Shown piece after piece: positions 24,014 to 32,589 of a stretch of DNA of 64,000 bases. The notes beneath the pieces are model-generated. The model was not told the origin of the DNA, searched no databases, and was given only the letters and a program-made list of their open reading frames with translations. Location of the stretch: positions 310,001 through 374,000 of the forward strand of contig JBMNFI010000002.1 of NCBI GenBank assembly GCA_050949225.1. The letters run 5' to 3'. This DNA comes from JBMNFI01 sp050949225. Its GTDB lineage: Bacteria; Bacillota; Dehalobacteriia; UBA4068. A program made the position numbers and the translations under genes. The number at the start of each line of letters is the position of its first letter. The stretch's first letter is position 1.

Positions 24014-26308
24014 ATGGATATTGAAAAGCTGTTACAAAAAGAGATTAAGGTATCTTATAATAATAGTTCGATCTTTTGCGGTTTCTCGACCGCTGTTTTG
24101 ACTTGGGCGGAACAGGAAAACTTACCGCAATGGCAAAAATTGGCCCGAAAATATGCTGCGGCCTCGCTGACAGAGCGACCTGCCATCTTAAAACAGATGC
24201 AGGATTTAGTAAAGGATCTTTCACCTAAAACTAAAGAAAACCCGGTCAAAAAACAGGCTGTTGTTAACAGATCAGCCGGCTCTTTAGAGATGCCCATTCA
24301 ATATATGAAAAATGTGGGTCCTAAAAGGGCAGCGTTGTTTCGGCGGATGGGAATTAATAATATAGAGGATTTGCTATTCTATTTTCCCCGTGATTATCAG
24401 GATAAAAGACTAGTAACACCTATTTCTGAGGTGGTTATCGGGGAGACTGCCTACATTAAAGGTAAAATTATGGAAGTTAAGACTCTGCGCCCCCGGGCAC
24501 GGCTGGTTATTTTTAAAGTATGGATTAAGGATGACAGTGGCATGATTCCGGCCGTCTGGTTCAATCAGAGCTTTTTAATAAAGGATTTAATAGTTGGTAG
24601 AAAAGTGTGGATTTCCGGTAAAGTCGATCGCAAATATCAACAAACAGAAATTTCGGTACAAGAGTATGAATTTATTGATGATTCTTCCTCTTGGAAGCCG
24701 GAGATTGCACCAATTTATCGAGCCACAGAAAAGCTTACCCAGAAGTTTTTACGCAAAATAACTGCTTTTGCCCTAAAACAATTTGGTAGCTTAATTAAAG
24801 AGGTGCTGCCGGCTCATCTTGTGCAAAAAAGGGGTTTGATTCCACGCCGTCAAGCAGTTGAATATCTGCACTATCCCCCCTCTTTTGAAAAAAAAGAGCA
24901 AGCTAGGTGCCGCTTGGCCTATGAAGAACTTTTACTTTTACAACTGGCTATTTTAGACAGTGGAATGGCAAAAAAACAGCAGGGAATCACTTATCCTTCG
25001 GATCGGCAGATTTTGCCCCACTTTCGCCGGCAAATACCCTTCAGTTTGACAGAAGCGCAGGAGCGCGTAATCCAAGAGGTTTTTGCCGATATGGAAAAAT
25101 CTACAGTAATGGCGCGTTTAATTCAAGGGGATGTAGGCTCCGGTAAAACAATGGTAGCAGCGGCAGCCCTTCTTAAGAGCGCTACCGCCGGCTATCAGGG
25201 TGCGATGATGGTACCAACAGAAATTTTAGCTCAGCAGCATTATGAGGGTTTGCGGCCGTTGTTTAATAAGCTAGGGGTTACGACGGATATTTTGACCGCT
25301 AATATTAAGGGCAAAGCCCGTAAGGAGCTGTTACAAAGATTAGCGGCAGGTGAGATTGATGTTTTAATCGGTACCCATGCTTTGATTCAAGAGGGAGTAG
25401 ATTTTTCTCGTTTAGGATTGGTAATTACTGATGAGCAGCATCGGTTCGGTGTGCGACAGCGTGCCGCTTTACAATATAAAGGACTTCTGCCGGATATGCT
25501 GATTATGACGGCCACTCCTATACCACGCACGCTTGCCTTAACCTTATATGGAGATTTGGATTTATCGGTGATCGACCGGCTGCCACCAAAAAGGAGACCG
25601 GTTAAAACGTATGCCGTGAAATATGAAATGGAGGAGCGGATTTTTGCCTTTTTAGAAAAACAGATGCAGTCAGGCAGACAGATATTTGTTGTTTGTCCTT
25701 TGGTGGAGGAATCAGAAAAAATTGATTTGGAAAGTGCCACCCAGTTAGCTGAACATTTGCAGCAAGTTGTTTTTCCTCAAAGAAAGATATCTTTAATTCA
25801 TGGACGAATGAAGGCACAGGATAAGTTAAAAACCATGACTGAATTTCGTGATCAAAAGGCAGACATTTTAGTTTCTACAACTGTGATAGAGGTGGGAATC
25901 AATATTCCTAATGCTTCCGTAATAGTGGTAAGAGATGCAGAGCGTTTCGGCCTGTCGCAGTTGCACCAGCTACGGGGACGAATTGGGCGTGGCAGTGAGC
26001 AGTCTTATTGTATTTTGATGCATAATGCTCAAAGCAAGATCGCTCGGGCGCGTATGGAGATTATGGTTGAATGCACAGATGGTTTTAAAATTGCCGAGGC
26101 TGATTTAGAGTTACGCGGTCCGGGCGAGTTTTTTGGCATCAAACAACATGGATTACCGGAACTAAGAGTAGCTAATCTATTTACGGATGCTAAATTATTA
26201 GAAGATGCCAGACAGGATGCGATAGCTTTACTGCCTGTTTTATCAGATAGTCCTGAAACAGCCTATTTGGCTCAAAAATTAGCGAAAAAAGTTCAACTAC
26301 CTAATTGA
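24014..26308 (+). CDS. recG: ATP-dependent DNA helicase RecG
   Basis: 764 residues. It remodels stalled replication forks and branches Holliday structures. The wedge domain (MKNVGPKRAALFRRMGI) starts near residue 98, followed by the helicase core with Walker A GDVGSGKT (about 372), DEQHRFG (about 473) and the LRGRIGRG motif in the second RecA domain. About 95 residues precede the wedge, longer than B. subtilis or E. coli RecG; this extension is common in some Clostridia. The ribosome-binding site before the ATG is weak. Confidence 0.95.
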   Translation: MDIEKLLQKEIKVSYNNSSIFCGFSTAVLTWAEQENLPQWQKLARKYAAASLTERPAILKQMQDLVKDLSPKTKENPVKKQAVVNRSAGSLEMPIQYMKNVGPKRAALFRRMGINNIEDLLFYFPRDYQDKRLVTPISEVVIGETAYIKGKIMEVKTLRPRARLVIFKVWIKDDSGMIPAVWFNQSFLIKDLIVGRKVWISGKVDRKYQQTEISVQEYEFIDDSSSWKPEIAPIYRATEKLTQKFLRKITAFALKQFGSLIKEVLPAHLVQKRGLIPRRQAVEYLHYPPSFEKKEQARCRLAYEELLLLQLAILDSGMAKKQQGITYPSDRQILPHFRRQIPFSLTEAQERVIQEVFADMEKSTVMARLIQGDVGSGKTMVAAAALLKSATAGYQGAMMVPTEILAQQHYEGLRPLFNKLGVTTDILTANIKGKARKELLQRLAAGEIDVLIGTHALIQEGVDFSRLGLVITDEQHRFGVRQRAALQYKGLLPDMLIMTATPIPRTLALTLYGDLDLSVIDRLPPKRRPVKTYAVKYEMEERIFAFLEKQMQSGRQIFVVCPLVEESEKIDLESATQLAEHLQQVVFPQRKISLIHGRMKAQDKLKTMTEFRDQKADILVSTTVIEVGINIPNASVIVVRDAERFGLSQLHQLRGRIGRGSEQSYCILMHNAQSKIARARMEIMVECTDGFKIAEADLELRGPGEFFGIKQHGLPELRVANLFTDAKLLEDARQDAIALLPVLSDSPETAYLAQKLAKKVQLPN

Positions 26309-26430
26309 TTTTAGTTTACGATAATTTTGATGAGGTGACTGAATTTTTGTGCTTAAAGAAAATTTTCCACAGAATTTTTAAATTAAGAAGTGATTCTTAA
26401 TGGTTCTATTATATAGTGTCTATTATTTTA

Positions 26431-26469
26431 AAAACGGCCTTGCCGGGGTTTTGGCGAGGCTGTTTTTTA
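26431..26469 (+). terminator. Terminator after recG
   Basis: The stem AACGGCCTTGCC / GGCGAGGCTGTT is fully paired with two G-U pairs and is followed by TTTTTT. The rest of the gap between recG and the SASP gene holds only a small AT-rich hairpin (26382-26401) and a very short open frame at 26565-26630 of doubtful meaning. Confidence 0.8.
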
Positions 26470-26612
26470 TTTCTTTTTGAAGAGTTTTTTTTAAGTCTTT
26501 ATTTACGGGACAAAGAAGCTGGAATTTTTATTATGAACATTTTTGTTAAGGGGGATACATCTTTGTGAATTTATTAAAAAATAACTTGGTAAAAAGTGTC
26601 TCAAAGTATTAT

Positions 26613-26640
26613 GAATATAAAAATTTATAAAGACAAATAA
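26613..26640 (+). promoter_or_regulatory. Possible forespore (sigma-G type) promoter for the SASP gene
   Basis: GAATA at 26613-26617 fits the sigma-G -35 pattern and CAAATAA at 26634-26640 partly fits its -10, with a 16-bp spacer. The -10 match is poor, so this rests largely on knowing that SASP genes are forespore-controlled. Confidence 0.3.
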
Positions 26641-26674
26641 TAAGTGCAGCTAAGGATAAAGGAGGTGAAACTCA

Positions 26675-26953
26675 ATGAGCAGATCCACAAACACACCTGC
26701 AGTTCCTGCAGCTTCCAGTGCTTTGAATAGATTTAAAATGGAAGTAGCAAACGAGCTTGGTATCTCCAATTATGATCAGATTGATAAAGGTCAATTATCT
26801 TCCCGTCAAAACGGTTACGTTGGCGGCAACATGACTAAAAAAATGGTAGCATTTGCTGAACAAGCTTTGGCACAAGGCCAATCTTCTTCTATCTCTAATG
26901 CTTCTCCTACTGTTTCTTCTTCTAGCTCTTCAAGTTCATCCAGCAGTTATTAA
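26675..26953 (+). CDS. Small acid-soluble spore protein, alpha/beta type, with serine tail
   Basis: 92 residues. Alpha/beta SASPs coat and protect DNA in the dormant spore. The conserved core is present: ALNRFKMEVANELGIS with the GPR cleavage region (Glu27-Leu28, where Phe or Ile is usual after Glu), then QNGYVGGNMTKKMVAFAEQAL. After the core the protein continues with a Gln/Ser region that ends in eleven consecutive serines (81-91) and a Tyr. Ordinary family members of 60-70 residues stop soon after the core. The serine codons are mixed (tct, agc, tca, agt, tcc), so the run is not a simple triplet repeat. AAAGGAGG precedes the ATG. Confidence 0.93.
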   Translation: MSRSTNTPAVPAASSALNRFKMEVANELGISNYDQIDKGQLSSRQNGYVGGNMTKKMVAFAEQALAQGQSSSISNASPTVSSSSSSSSSSSY

Positions 26954-26972
26954 TCATTGCGATATTAAAGAT

Positions 26973-27004
26973 AAAAAAGGCCTCCCTTTGCGGAGGCTTT
27001 TTTT
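26973..27004. terminator. Bidirectional terminator between SASP gene and gpr
   Basis: The stem GCCTCC / GGAGGC is flanked by AAAAAG and TTTTTTT runs, so it can end both convergent genes. Confidence 0.88.
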
Positions 27005-27017
27005 ATCGTAAAAATCA

Positions 27018-28013
27018 TTAATTCAAATATAAATGATAGTTTTGCTGATTAACCTCCTGATGTACAGCTTGAGCAATAGCGGCGGCAATGATTTTAGATA
27101 CATCTTTAATTAATTGATCTATTTCTTTGGGGGTCACAATTAAATTTCCTTCAAAAGAGGATAACAATTTTTTAGAGAGGATTTCTATAGTTTGCCGGTC
27201 GATTTGAGGAAGATTATTAAAACCATGTCTTTGCCACAATTTGGTAATATTTATAAGCGCTTCATGAATAATTACCATGGTATTTACCACTGTTGGCACA
27301 CCAATAGCAATCACAGGGATATGCAGAGTTTCCTGATTTAAAGGCATTCTTTTATTATTGACGCCGGAACCGGGATCAATGCCGGTATTGGAAAGCTGAA
27401 TCGATGTTCCTACCCTAGTAATACTGGCAGAAGCCAAAGAGTCAACTGCAATGATAACATCCGGTTTCACATGTCCAAGCACTCCTTTAATAATCTCTGC
27501 TGTTTCGATTCCTGTTATTCCCAGCACCCCGGGAGCCAAGCAAGCCAGCGAACGTATTCCCGGCAAAGTCTTTTCAGCTTCCGATGCATATTGAAAAATG
27601 TGGCGTGTGGGCATGGTAGCTTCAATTACATGAGGGCCTAAGGAATCCGGGGTGGCAGCATTATTGCCTAAGCCAATTACCAGTGTGCTGTAAGATTTGT
27701 TTTTAGGTAAAAGGGTTCGCAGTTTGCAAGCCAAAGCAAAAGAAGCATTATCTATTAATTGTTTATCCAAGCCAATTCCTGGTATTTCTAAAGTGATGTA
27801 AGTTCCACAGGCTTTATTCATAATTTCTTGCCCCTTGCTGTTTATGATATCAATAGTAGTAATTTTTATATCATTAATTTCTTCCAGGTTTTCCTTGACT
27901 CCCGGAATTTCAACATCGGCAGCCCCTCTTAATAAGCGATTAGCTTCATCGGCCATATCTAAGTGAGTTACTAGATTAGTATAATTAAAAAATTTTTGTA
28001 AAAAATCAGACAT
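27018..28013 (-). CDS. gpr: Germination protease GPR
   Basis: 331 residues. GPR is the aspartate-type endopeptidase that degrades SASPs at germination, made as an inactive zymogen with an N-terminal propeptide. Visible are DMADEANRLLRG near the start, the GNNAATPDSLGPHV segment, DSLASASITRVGTSIQ and NTGIDPGSGV, all typical. AAAGGA precedes the ATG at 28013. The gene converges on the SASP gene whose product it cuts. The spoIIP gene that often follows gpr is not here. Confidence 0.94.
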   Translation of the reverse strand: MSDFLQKFFNYTNLVTHLDMADEANRLLRGAADVEIPGVKENLEEINDIKITTIDIINSKGQEIMNKACGTYITLEIPGIGLDKQLIDNASFALACKLRTLLPKNKSYSTLVIGLGNNAATPDSLGPHVIEATMPTRHIFQYASEAEKTLPGIRSLACLAPGVLGITGIETAEIIKGVLGHVKPDVIIAVDSLASASITRVGTSIQLSNTGIDPGSGVNNKRMPLNQETLHIPVIAIGVPTVVNTMVIIHEALINITKLWQRHGFNNLPQIDRQTIEILSKKLLSSFEGNLIVTPKEIDQLIKDVSKIIAAAIAQAVHQEVNQQNYHLYLN

Positions 28014-28192
28014 AATAGATCCTTTCTTGAATCAGGATTGTTAAAAACAGCAAAGATATTTAATCTTAGTATTGCTGATTAAAAAAAAATTAATCATTTA
28101 AGCAGGAAAAAATCTGATTAAAGCGAATATATCTTTTTAATTGGACAAAAAGTATCCTTTTTTCCTAATTTTTGATAAAATAGCTTTTTTTC

Positions 28193-28220
28193 TTGCGTAG
28201 ATGCGTAGATATGATATAAT
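28193..28220 (+). promoter_or_regulatory. Sigma-A promoter for rsmD
   Basis: TTGCGT at 28193-28198, a 16-bp spacer and TATAAT at 28215-28220, 27 bases before the start codon. Confidence 0.55.
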
Positions 28221-28247
28221 ATCTGTAAAAGAAAAGGAGTTGCAGAA

Positions 28248-28805
28248 TTGCGCATAATCAGTGGAACGGCCAAAGGTCGCATCTTACACGCTCCTCGCGG
28301 ACAAAAAACCAGACCCACCGCTGATAGAGTAAAAGAGGCCGTTTTTAGCACGTTGAGTTCTAAAATACCTGAAGCAAGGGTTTTTGATGTTTTTGCCGGT
28401 ACGGGAGCTCTGGGCTTAGAGGCTTTAAGCCGCGGAGCCAAAGAGGCTGTCTTGACTGAAAGCAGTCGTACTGCCTTTCTTGCTTTAGAAAAAAATGTCC
28501 AAGCGGTAGCTTTGCCCAATGCTTTTATTTATCAGTGTGATTGTTTGAAAATGATCCCTGTTTTAAAAAGCAAAAAAAAACAGTTCGATATAATTTTTCT
28601 TGATCCTCCTTACAATTGTTCTTGGCTGGACAAGGTGGTTGAAGCTTTGCTTAAGGCAAATCTTTTAGCCGAAGATGGTCTTTTAGTAGTGGAAACGGCT
28701 TTTAAAGAACAAGAGGTATTTGCAAAAGATAATTTAGAGCTATTGAAAAGAGTTAAATATAGCGATACTATTATAGAATATTACCGAAAAACTAATCAAA
28801 GTTGA
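28248..28805 (+). CDS. rsmD: 16S rRNA (guanine966-N2)-methyltransferase RsmD
   Basis: 185 residues from a TTG start; AAGGAG lies 8 bases upstream. It methylates G966 of 16S rRNA using SAM. Motifs are MRIISGTAKGR, the SAM-binding FDVFAGTGALGLEALSRGA and the catalytic DPPYN. coaD, a common partner, is absent; instead the coiled-coil gene follows after 14 bp. Confidence 0.95.
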   Translation: MRIISGTAKGRILHAPRGQKTRPTADRVKEAVFSTLSSKIPEARVFDVFAGTGALGLEALSRGAKEAVLTESSRTAFLALEKNVQAVALPNAFIYQCDCLKMIPVLKSKKKQFDIIFLDPPYNCSWLDKVVEALLKANLLAEDGLLVVETAFKEQEVFAKDNLELLKRVKYSDTIIEYYRKTNQS

Positions 28806-28819
28806 AAGGAGTACAGTAG

Positions 28820-29299
28820 ATGGATAGAGTTGAGATTGAAGATATATTAAGAGAATTAGAAGATACTGTAGCGAATGCTAATCGTATTCCCTTGACGGGC
28901 AAAGTTTTGGTTGATGGTGATTTAGTCTTAGAATGTGTGGACAAAATTTATGCCGTAATGCCTGAGGAACTAAAACAAGCCCGCCAAGTATTAGAACAAA
29001 GTGATAAGCTTTTGGAAAGTGTTGAAGGACAAGGTCAAAGAATTATTGAAGAGGCCCGTACCCAAGCCAATCGTATGATTATGGAAAGTGAAATCATGCA
29101 AGAGGCTCAGATACAAGCGGAAGATCTTCAGATGAGAGCTGAAAATTCTGCTATGGAATTACGTCAGGAATCTATTGCTTATGCTGATGATATTTTACAA
29201 CAATTGGAAATAAATTTAGAAAAAGCAGTTTATTCTATCAAAAAAAGCAGAGAAGATTTGAAAGCACAGCGTATTTACGAAAACAGTGTTGGTTCCTAA
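28820..29299 (+). CDS. Coiled-coil protein, 'ATPase subunit b/H-like'
   Basis: 159 residues, acidic, almost entirely helical with strong coiled-coil character (about 45-145) and no membrane segment. Proteins of this kind, often annotated as V-type ATPase subunit H-like or DivIVA-like, occur beside rsmD/coaD and ylbJ in many Clostridia. The sequence gives no catalytic motif; function is unknown. It overlaps the convergent ylbJ gene by four bases at the stop. Confidence 0.75.
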   Translation: MDRVEIEDILRELEDTVANANRIPLTGKVLVDGDLVLECVDKIYAVMPEELKQARQVLEQSDKLLESVEGQGQRIIEEARTQANRMIMESEIMQEAQIQAEDLQMRAENSAMELRQESIAYADDILQQLEINLEKAVYSIKKSREDLKAQRIYENSVGS

Positions 29300-30402
29300 A
29301 GACGGATTTTATATTTCAGGTAGCCGATTATTGTTAACAAAATCATGATACATGATGGTATAATAAAATATCTTACGGGTACGGTAAATGTTGTGTGATC
29401 AATATTTGGCGTACTAATTGATATAGCTGAGATGACTTGTGGGGCCAGGGAACAAACCACTGCTGCCAGAAAAAAGGATAATGCGGCATGGATTATTCTT
29501 GTCACTAAATATGTTTTAATTCTGATATCAGTGTGACTGACCATGGCGGAAACTTGTGCTTGAACAGATATCCCTCCCCAAGCCATTAGAGCGGCACAAA
29601 TAGGGATTGTGATCTGCAGGTTGCCGGTTTGGTCACCAATGGCATTGATGCCAAGGGTCATTTCCCAAAAACCCAGACTTAACGCATCATAAACAGAAGC
29701 TTTAAGAGGTATTAAATTACCCAAAAACACCATTAAACCACAGCTTTGCAGAACGCTGGTTAATACGGAAAAAAAGACTAAGTAACAGCCAATGATTGCA
29801 ATATTACTGCCAGCTTTGTAGGCAGCCTTTTTTAAAAGCACACCTATGGGTGGCAGAATTTCTGTCGAGGTTGTGAAACTTTTTTTTATATACCGATATT
29901 TTTTATTTGCGGCTCTAAAACGTAGTAAAAACCCCAGAAGCAGATTGCTGCCATAATGTATGAGCATTAATAAAACTCCCGTTTGCGGGGCGTGCAGAAT
30001 GCTGGTAGCGACGCTGACAGAGATGAACAGCGGACTGGCATTATTAGTAAAGGAAATTAGCCGCTCTCCTTCTTCTTTAGTTACCAATCTTTGCTCACGA
30101 AGTCCTGCGGTAATGGCGGCTCCTGTCGGAAAACCTGAGCTATAACCCATTACCAGGGCCAGGGCTGCTGCCCCCGGTAAACGAAAGACAGGGCCCATCA
30201 AAGGCTCTAAAGCATAGCCTAAATAATATACAGCATGAGAGGCCAGTAGTAATTCGGCGATAATAAAAAAAGGTAAAAGTGCGGGAATAATCACATCCCA
30301 CCAAAGAGTTAGACCCCTTTGGGCCGCTATGTAGCTTTCTTCAGGGAAAATAATCATACAAATAATAAGAAAAAAGCAAAAGACTATTAAGGTTTTTTTC
30401 AT
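29296..30402 (-). CDS. ylbJ: Sporulation integral membrane protein YlbJ
   Basis: 368 residues with about eight membrane segments and two Gate/nucleoside-recognition repeats. The motif GYSSGFPTGAAITAGL and GERLISFTNNASPLFI are typical of YlbJ, a sigma-E protein needed for spore cortex formation. The start at 30402 has AAGGGGATTT before it; a frame extending to 30450 lacks a site. It is divergent from ackA. Confidence 0.92.
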   Translation of the reverse strand: MKKTLIVFCFFLIICMIIFPEESYIAAQRGLTLWWDVIIPALLPFFIIAELLLASHAVYYLGYALEPLMGPVFRLPGAAALALVMGYSSGFPTGAAITAGLREQRLVTKEEGERLISFTNNASPLFISVSVATSILHAPQTGVLLMLIHYGSNLLLGFLLRFRAANKKYRYIKKSFTTSTEILPPIGVLLKKAAYKAGSNIAIIGCYLVFFSVLTSVLQSCGLMVFLGNLIPLKASVYDALSLGFWEMTLGINAIGDQTGNLQITIPICAALMAWGGISVQAQVSAMVSHTDIRIKTYLVTRIIHAALSFFLAAVVCSLAPQVISAISISTPNIDHTTFTVPVRYFIIPSCIMILLTIIGYLKYKIRL

Positions 30403-30433
30403 AAAAATCCCCTTAGCATAAGTTTGATAATAA

Positions 30434-30461
30434 TTGATCCGTGTGATCATTTATATATAAA
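30434..30461 (+). promoter_or_regulatory. Possible promoter for ackA
   Basis: TTGATC, a 16-bp spacer and TATAAA at 30456-30461, about 22 bases before the start codon. Confidence 0.4.
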
Positions 30462-30483
30462 AAAAATAAATAGAGGTGAACGC

Positions 30484-31695
30484 ATGAAAATTTTAGTATT
30501 AAATTGTGGGAGCTCTTCATTAAAATATCAATTAATTGATATTTTAGATGAAAGTGTAGCAGCTAAAGGCATGGTGGAAAAAATCGGACTTAGCGATTCT
30601 GTTCTTGTGCATAAGGCTGCTGATAAGGATGAGTTTAAAAATGAAAAAACCATTATAGATCATACCGAGGCCATTGAAATGGTGATCGAAGTTTTGCTTA
30701 ATCCTCAGTATGGTGCCATTGCCGGTTTAAATGAAATTGATGCTATCGGTCACAGGGTAGTGCACGGTGGTACAGTTTTCTCCCATTCGACAGTTTTAAC
30801 TGAAGAGGTCATAGAAATTATTGAAAGTTTATCTGAGTTAGCCCCCCTACATAATCCGCCTGCCCTAGCCGGTATCAGGGCCTGTCAAGCGAAAATGCCC
30901 GGTATTCCTATGGTAGGAGTCTTTGATACATCTTTTCATCAGACTATGCCACCATCTTCTTATTTATATGGTTTACCCTATGAATATTATGAAAAATATG
31001 GTGTGCGTCGCTATGGTTTTCATGGCACTTCACATTGTTATGTTTGTAACAGAGCCGCAGAAATGTTGGGAAAACCCCTTGAACAGTTGAAATTGATCAG
31101 CTGTCACTTGGGTAATGGCTCTAGTATTGCTGCTGTTGATGGTGGTCAAGTATTAGACACCACCATGGGATTTACTCCCGTAGCCGGTCTTTTGATGGGG
31201 ACTCGTTGTGGAGATATGGATCCTTCGATTATTCCTTATTTGATGGAAAAGGAAAATTGGGATGCCGATGAAATTAGTAATGTCTTAAATAAAAAATCTG
31301 GCATATTAGGCATTTCCGGAGTTTCCAGTGATGTCCGCCATGTAATTGAATCAGCCAATAATGGTAATAAACGGTCGCGCATTGCTCTAGATATTTTTGA
31401 AAAAAGAATTATTCAATATATCGGCGCCTATTCTTTACAATTAAATGGCTTGGATGCGATTATCTTTACGGCCGGGATTGGTGAAAACAGTGCAGTTTCT
31501 CGTCAAAGGATTTGTGATAAAATTGGCTTTTTGGGTGTGGAGCTTGACGAAAAAGCCAATACAAAAAGCAGTGACGATCGTCAAGAAATGGCGATCACCA
31601 CTAAGGATGCCAAAGTACAGGTCCTGGTTGTACATACCAATGAAGAATTAATGATTGCTAAGGATACCGCAAAAGTAATTAATGAGCAGAAGTAA
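30484..31695 (+). CDS. ackA: Acetate kinase
   Basis: 403 residues from the ATG at 30484 with GAGGTGA before it. It makes ATP and acetate from acetyl phosphate. Visible are LVLNCGSSSLKYQ at the start, VGVFDTSFHQTMP, RRYGFHGTSH and GLLMGTRCGDMDPS with the catalytic Arg/His residues, and FTAGIGENSAVSR. No phosphotransacetylase gene is in the window. A strong promoter directly downstream separates it from yceD. Confidence 0.97.
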   Translation: MKILVLNCGSSSLKYQLIDILDESVAAKGMVEKIGLSDSVLVHKAADKDEFKNEKTIIDHTEAIEMVIEVLLNPQYGAIAGLNEIDAIGHRVVHGGTVFSHSTVLTEEVIEIIESLSELAPLHNPPALAGIRACQAKMPGIPMVGVFDTSFHQTMPPSSYLYGLPYEYYEKYGVRRYGFHGTSHCYVCNRAAEMLGKPLEQLKLISCHLGNGSSIAAVDGGQVLDTTMGFTPVAGLLMGTRCGDMDPSIIPYLMEKENWDADEISNVLNKKSGILGISGVSSDVRHVIESANNGNKRSRIALDIFEKRIIQYIGAYSLQLNGLDAIIFTAGIGENSAVSRQRICDKIGFLGVELDEKANTKSSDDRQEMAITTKDAKVQVLVVHTNEELMIAKDTAKVINEQK

Positions 31696-31717
31696 TCGGC
31701 AAAATCAGCAAATGTAG

Positions 31718-31746
31718 TTGACAGTTGTCTTTGATCTTTGTATAAT
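31718..31746 (+). promoter_or_regulatory. Consensus sigma-A promoter for yceD-rpmF
   Basis: TTGACA at 31718-31723, a 17-bp spacer and TATAAT at 31741-31746. This places the start site near 31753, which argues against any yceD start before that. Confidence 0.85.
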
Positions 31747-31779
31747 AGTAAAGCAATTATGATGAGAAGAGTTGGTTTT

Positions 31780-32307
31780 TTGCTTACTGTTAAGATCTCT
31801 AAAATCAAAAATATAGTAGGTGCTAAGGCTGCTTTTAGTATCTCTAAGCTAGTTAATACATCAACTGATGGAGATGATTCTTGGGTTTTTGATGGTCCTG
31901 TTTGTGTGACGGGACAGATGCAAAATAAAGATGGCATAATTAAGATAACGGCTACAGCTACGGCCAATCTGCGTGTGAAATGTGATCGTTGTACTCAATC
32001 TTTTAGTAAAAAATTGACAGTGGAAATTGATGCCCTTTATGCTCTCAATGATGATCAACCGGATTGGGATGGGGAGCAGAATATTTATGGTTTCAGTGGT
32101 GAAACGATAGATCTTATGCCGGAATTTTCACGTCAAATATTTATGGCCTTTCCTCTGAAAATTCTATGTCGTGATGATTGTCGAGGTTTATGCCCTCTTT
32201 GTGGTTGTAATTTAAATTTAAATCAATGTTCTTGCAAAGACGATCAGATCGACCCGCGTTTGGCGAAACTAAAAGAATTTGTCTTTGATGATGAAAGGGA
32301 GGTGTAA
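31780..32307 (+). CDS. yceD: YceD family protein (DUF177), metal-binding
   Basis: About 175 residues. The DUF177 pattern is CDRC in the middle and CRDDCRGLCPLCGCNLN with later Cys at the end, probably binding zinc. YceD genes precede rpmF almost universally, as here (3 bp). In plants and E. coli it is linked to 23S rRNA accumulation. Start choice: ATG codons at 31759/31762 would lie only 6-10 nt after the predicted start site; a TTG at 31780 with GAGAAGAG upstream is preferred, though not certain. Confidence 0.85.
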   Translation: MLTVKISKIKNIVGAKAAFSISKLVNTSTDGDDSWVFDGPVCVTGQMQNKDGIIKITATATANLRVKCDRCTQSFSKKLTVEIDALYALNDDQPDWDGEQNIYGFSGETIDLMPEFSRQIFMAFPLKILCRDDCRGLCPLCGCNLNLNQCSCKDDQIDPRLAKLKEFVFDDEREV

Positions 32308-32310
32308 CAA

Positions 32311-32505
32311 ATGGGTGTACCAAAAGGAAAAACTTCTAAAGCTAATAAAAGAATGAATCGTGCAAGTAGATATAATCTTGAAGGACCGGCGTTGACTACC
32401 TGTCCACAGTGTAAGTCCTTTAAACAACCCCATGCTGCTTGCAGCGAATGCGGTTATTATAAAGGTCGGCCTGTAGTAAATATTAAGCAAACCGCTCAAA
32501 ACTAG
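32311..32505 (+). CDS. rpmF: 50S ribosomal protein L32
   Basis: 64 residues starting MGVPKGKTSKANKRMNR, with a four-cysteine zinc site CPQC and CSEC. GGGAGG precedes the ATG. Co-transcribed with yceD and followed by a terminator. Confidence 0.97.
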   Translation: MGVPKGKTSKANKRMNRASRYNLEGPALTTCPQCKSFKQPHAACSECGYYKGRPVVNIKQTAQN

Positions 32506-32512
32506 ATGACTG

Positions 32513-32548
32513 GGCGACCTCTCCTTGGGGTTGCCTTTTTATTTTTTT
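32513..32548 (+). terminator. Terminator after rpmF
   Basis: The stem GGCGACCTC / GGGGTTGCC contains two G-U pairs and is followed by TTTTTATTTTTTT. Confidence 0.8.
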
Positions 32549-32589
32549 GAGGTAAAATAGAAGTAAGCATTTAACAAAAAGGATTACAG

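Noticed and set aside
31738..31779. Longer yceD start at 31738
   Set aside because: That codon overlaps the -10 box (TATAAT at 31741-31746), so it would lie upstream of the transcript start.
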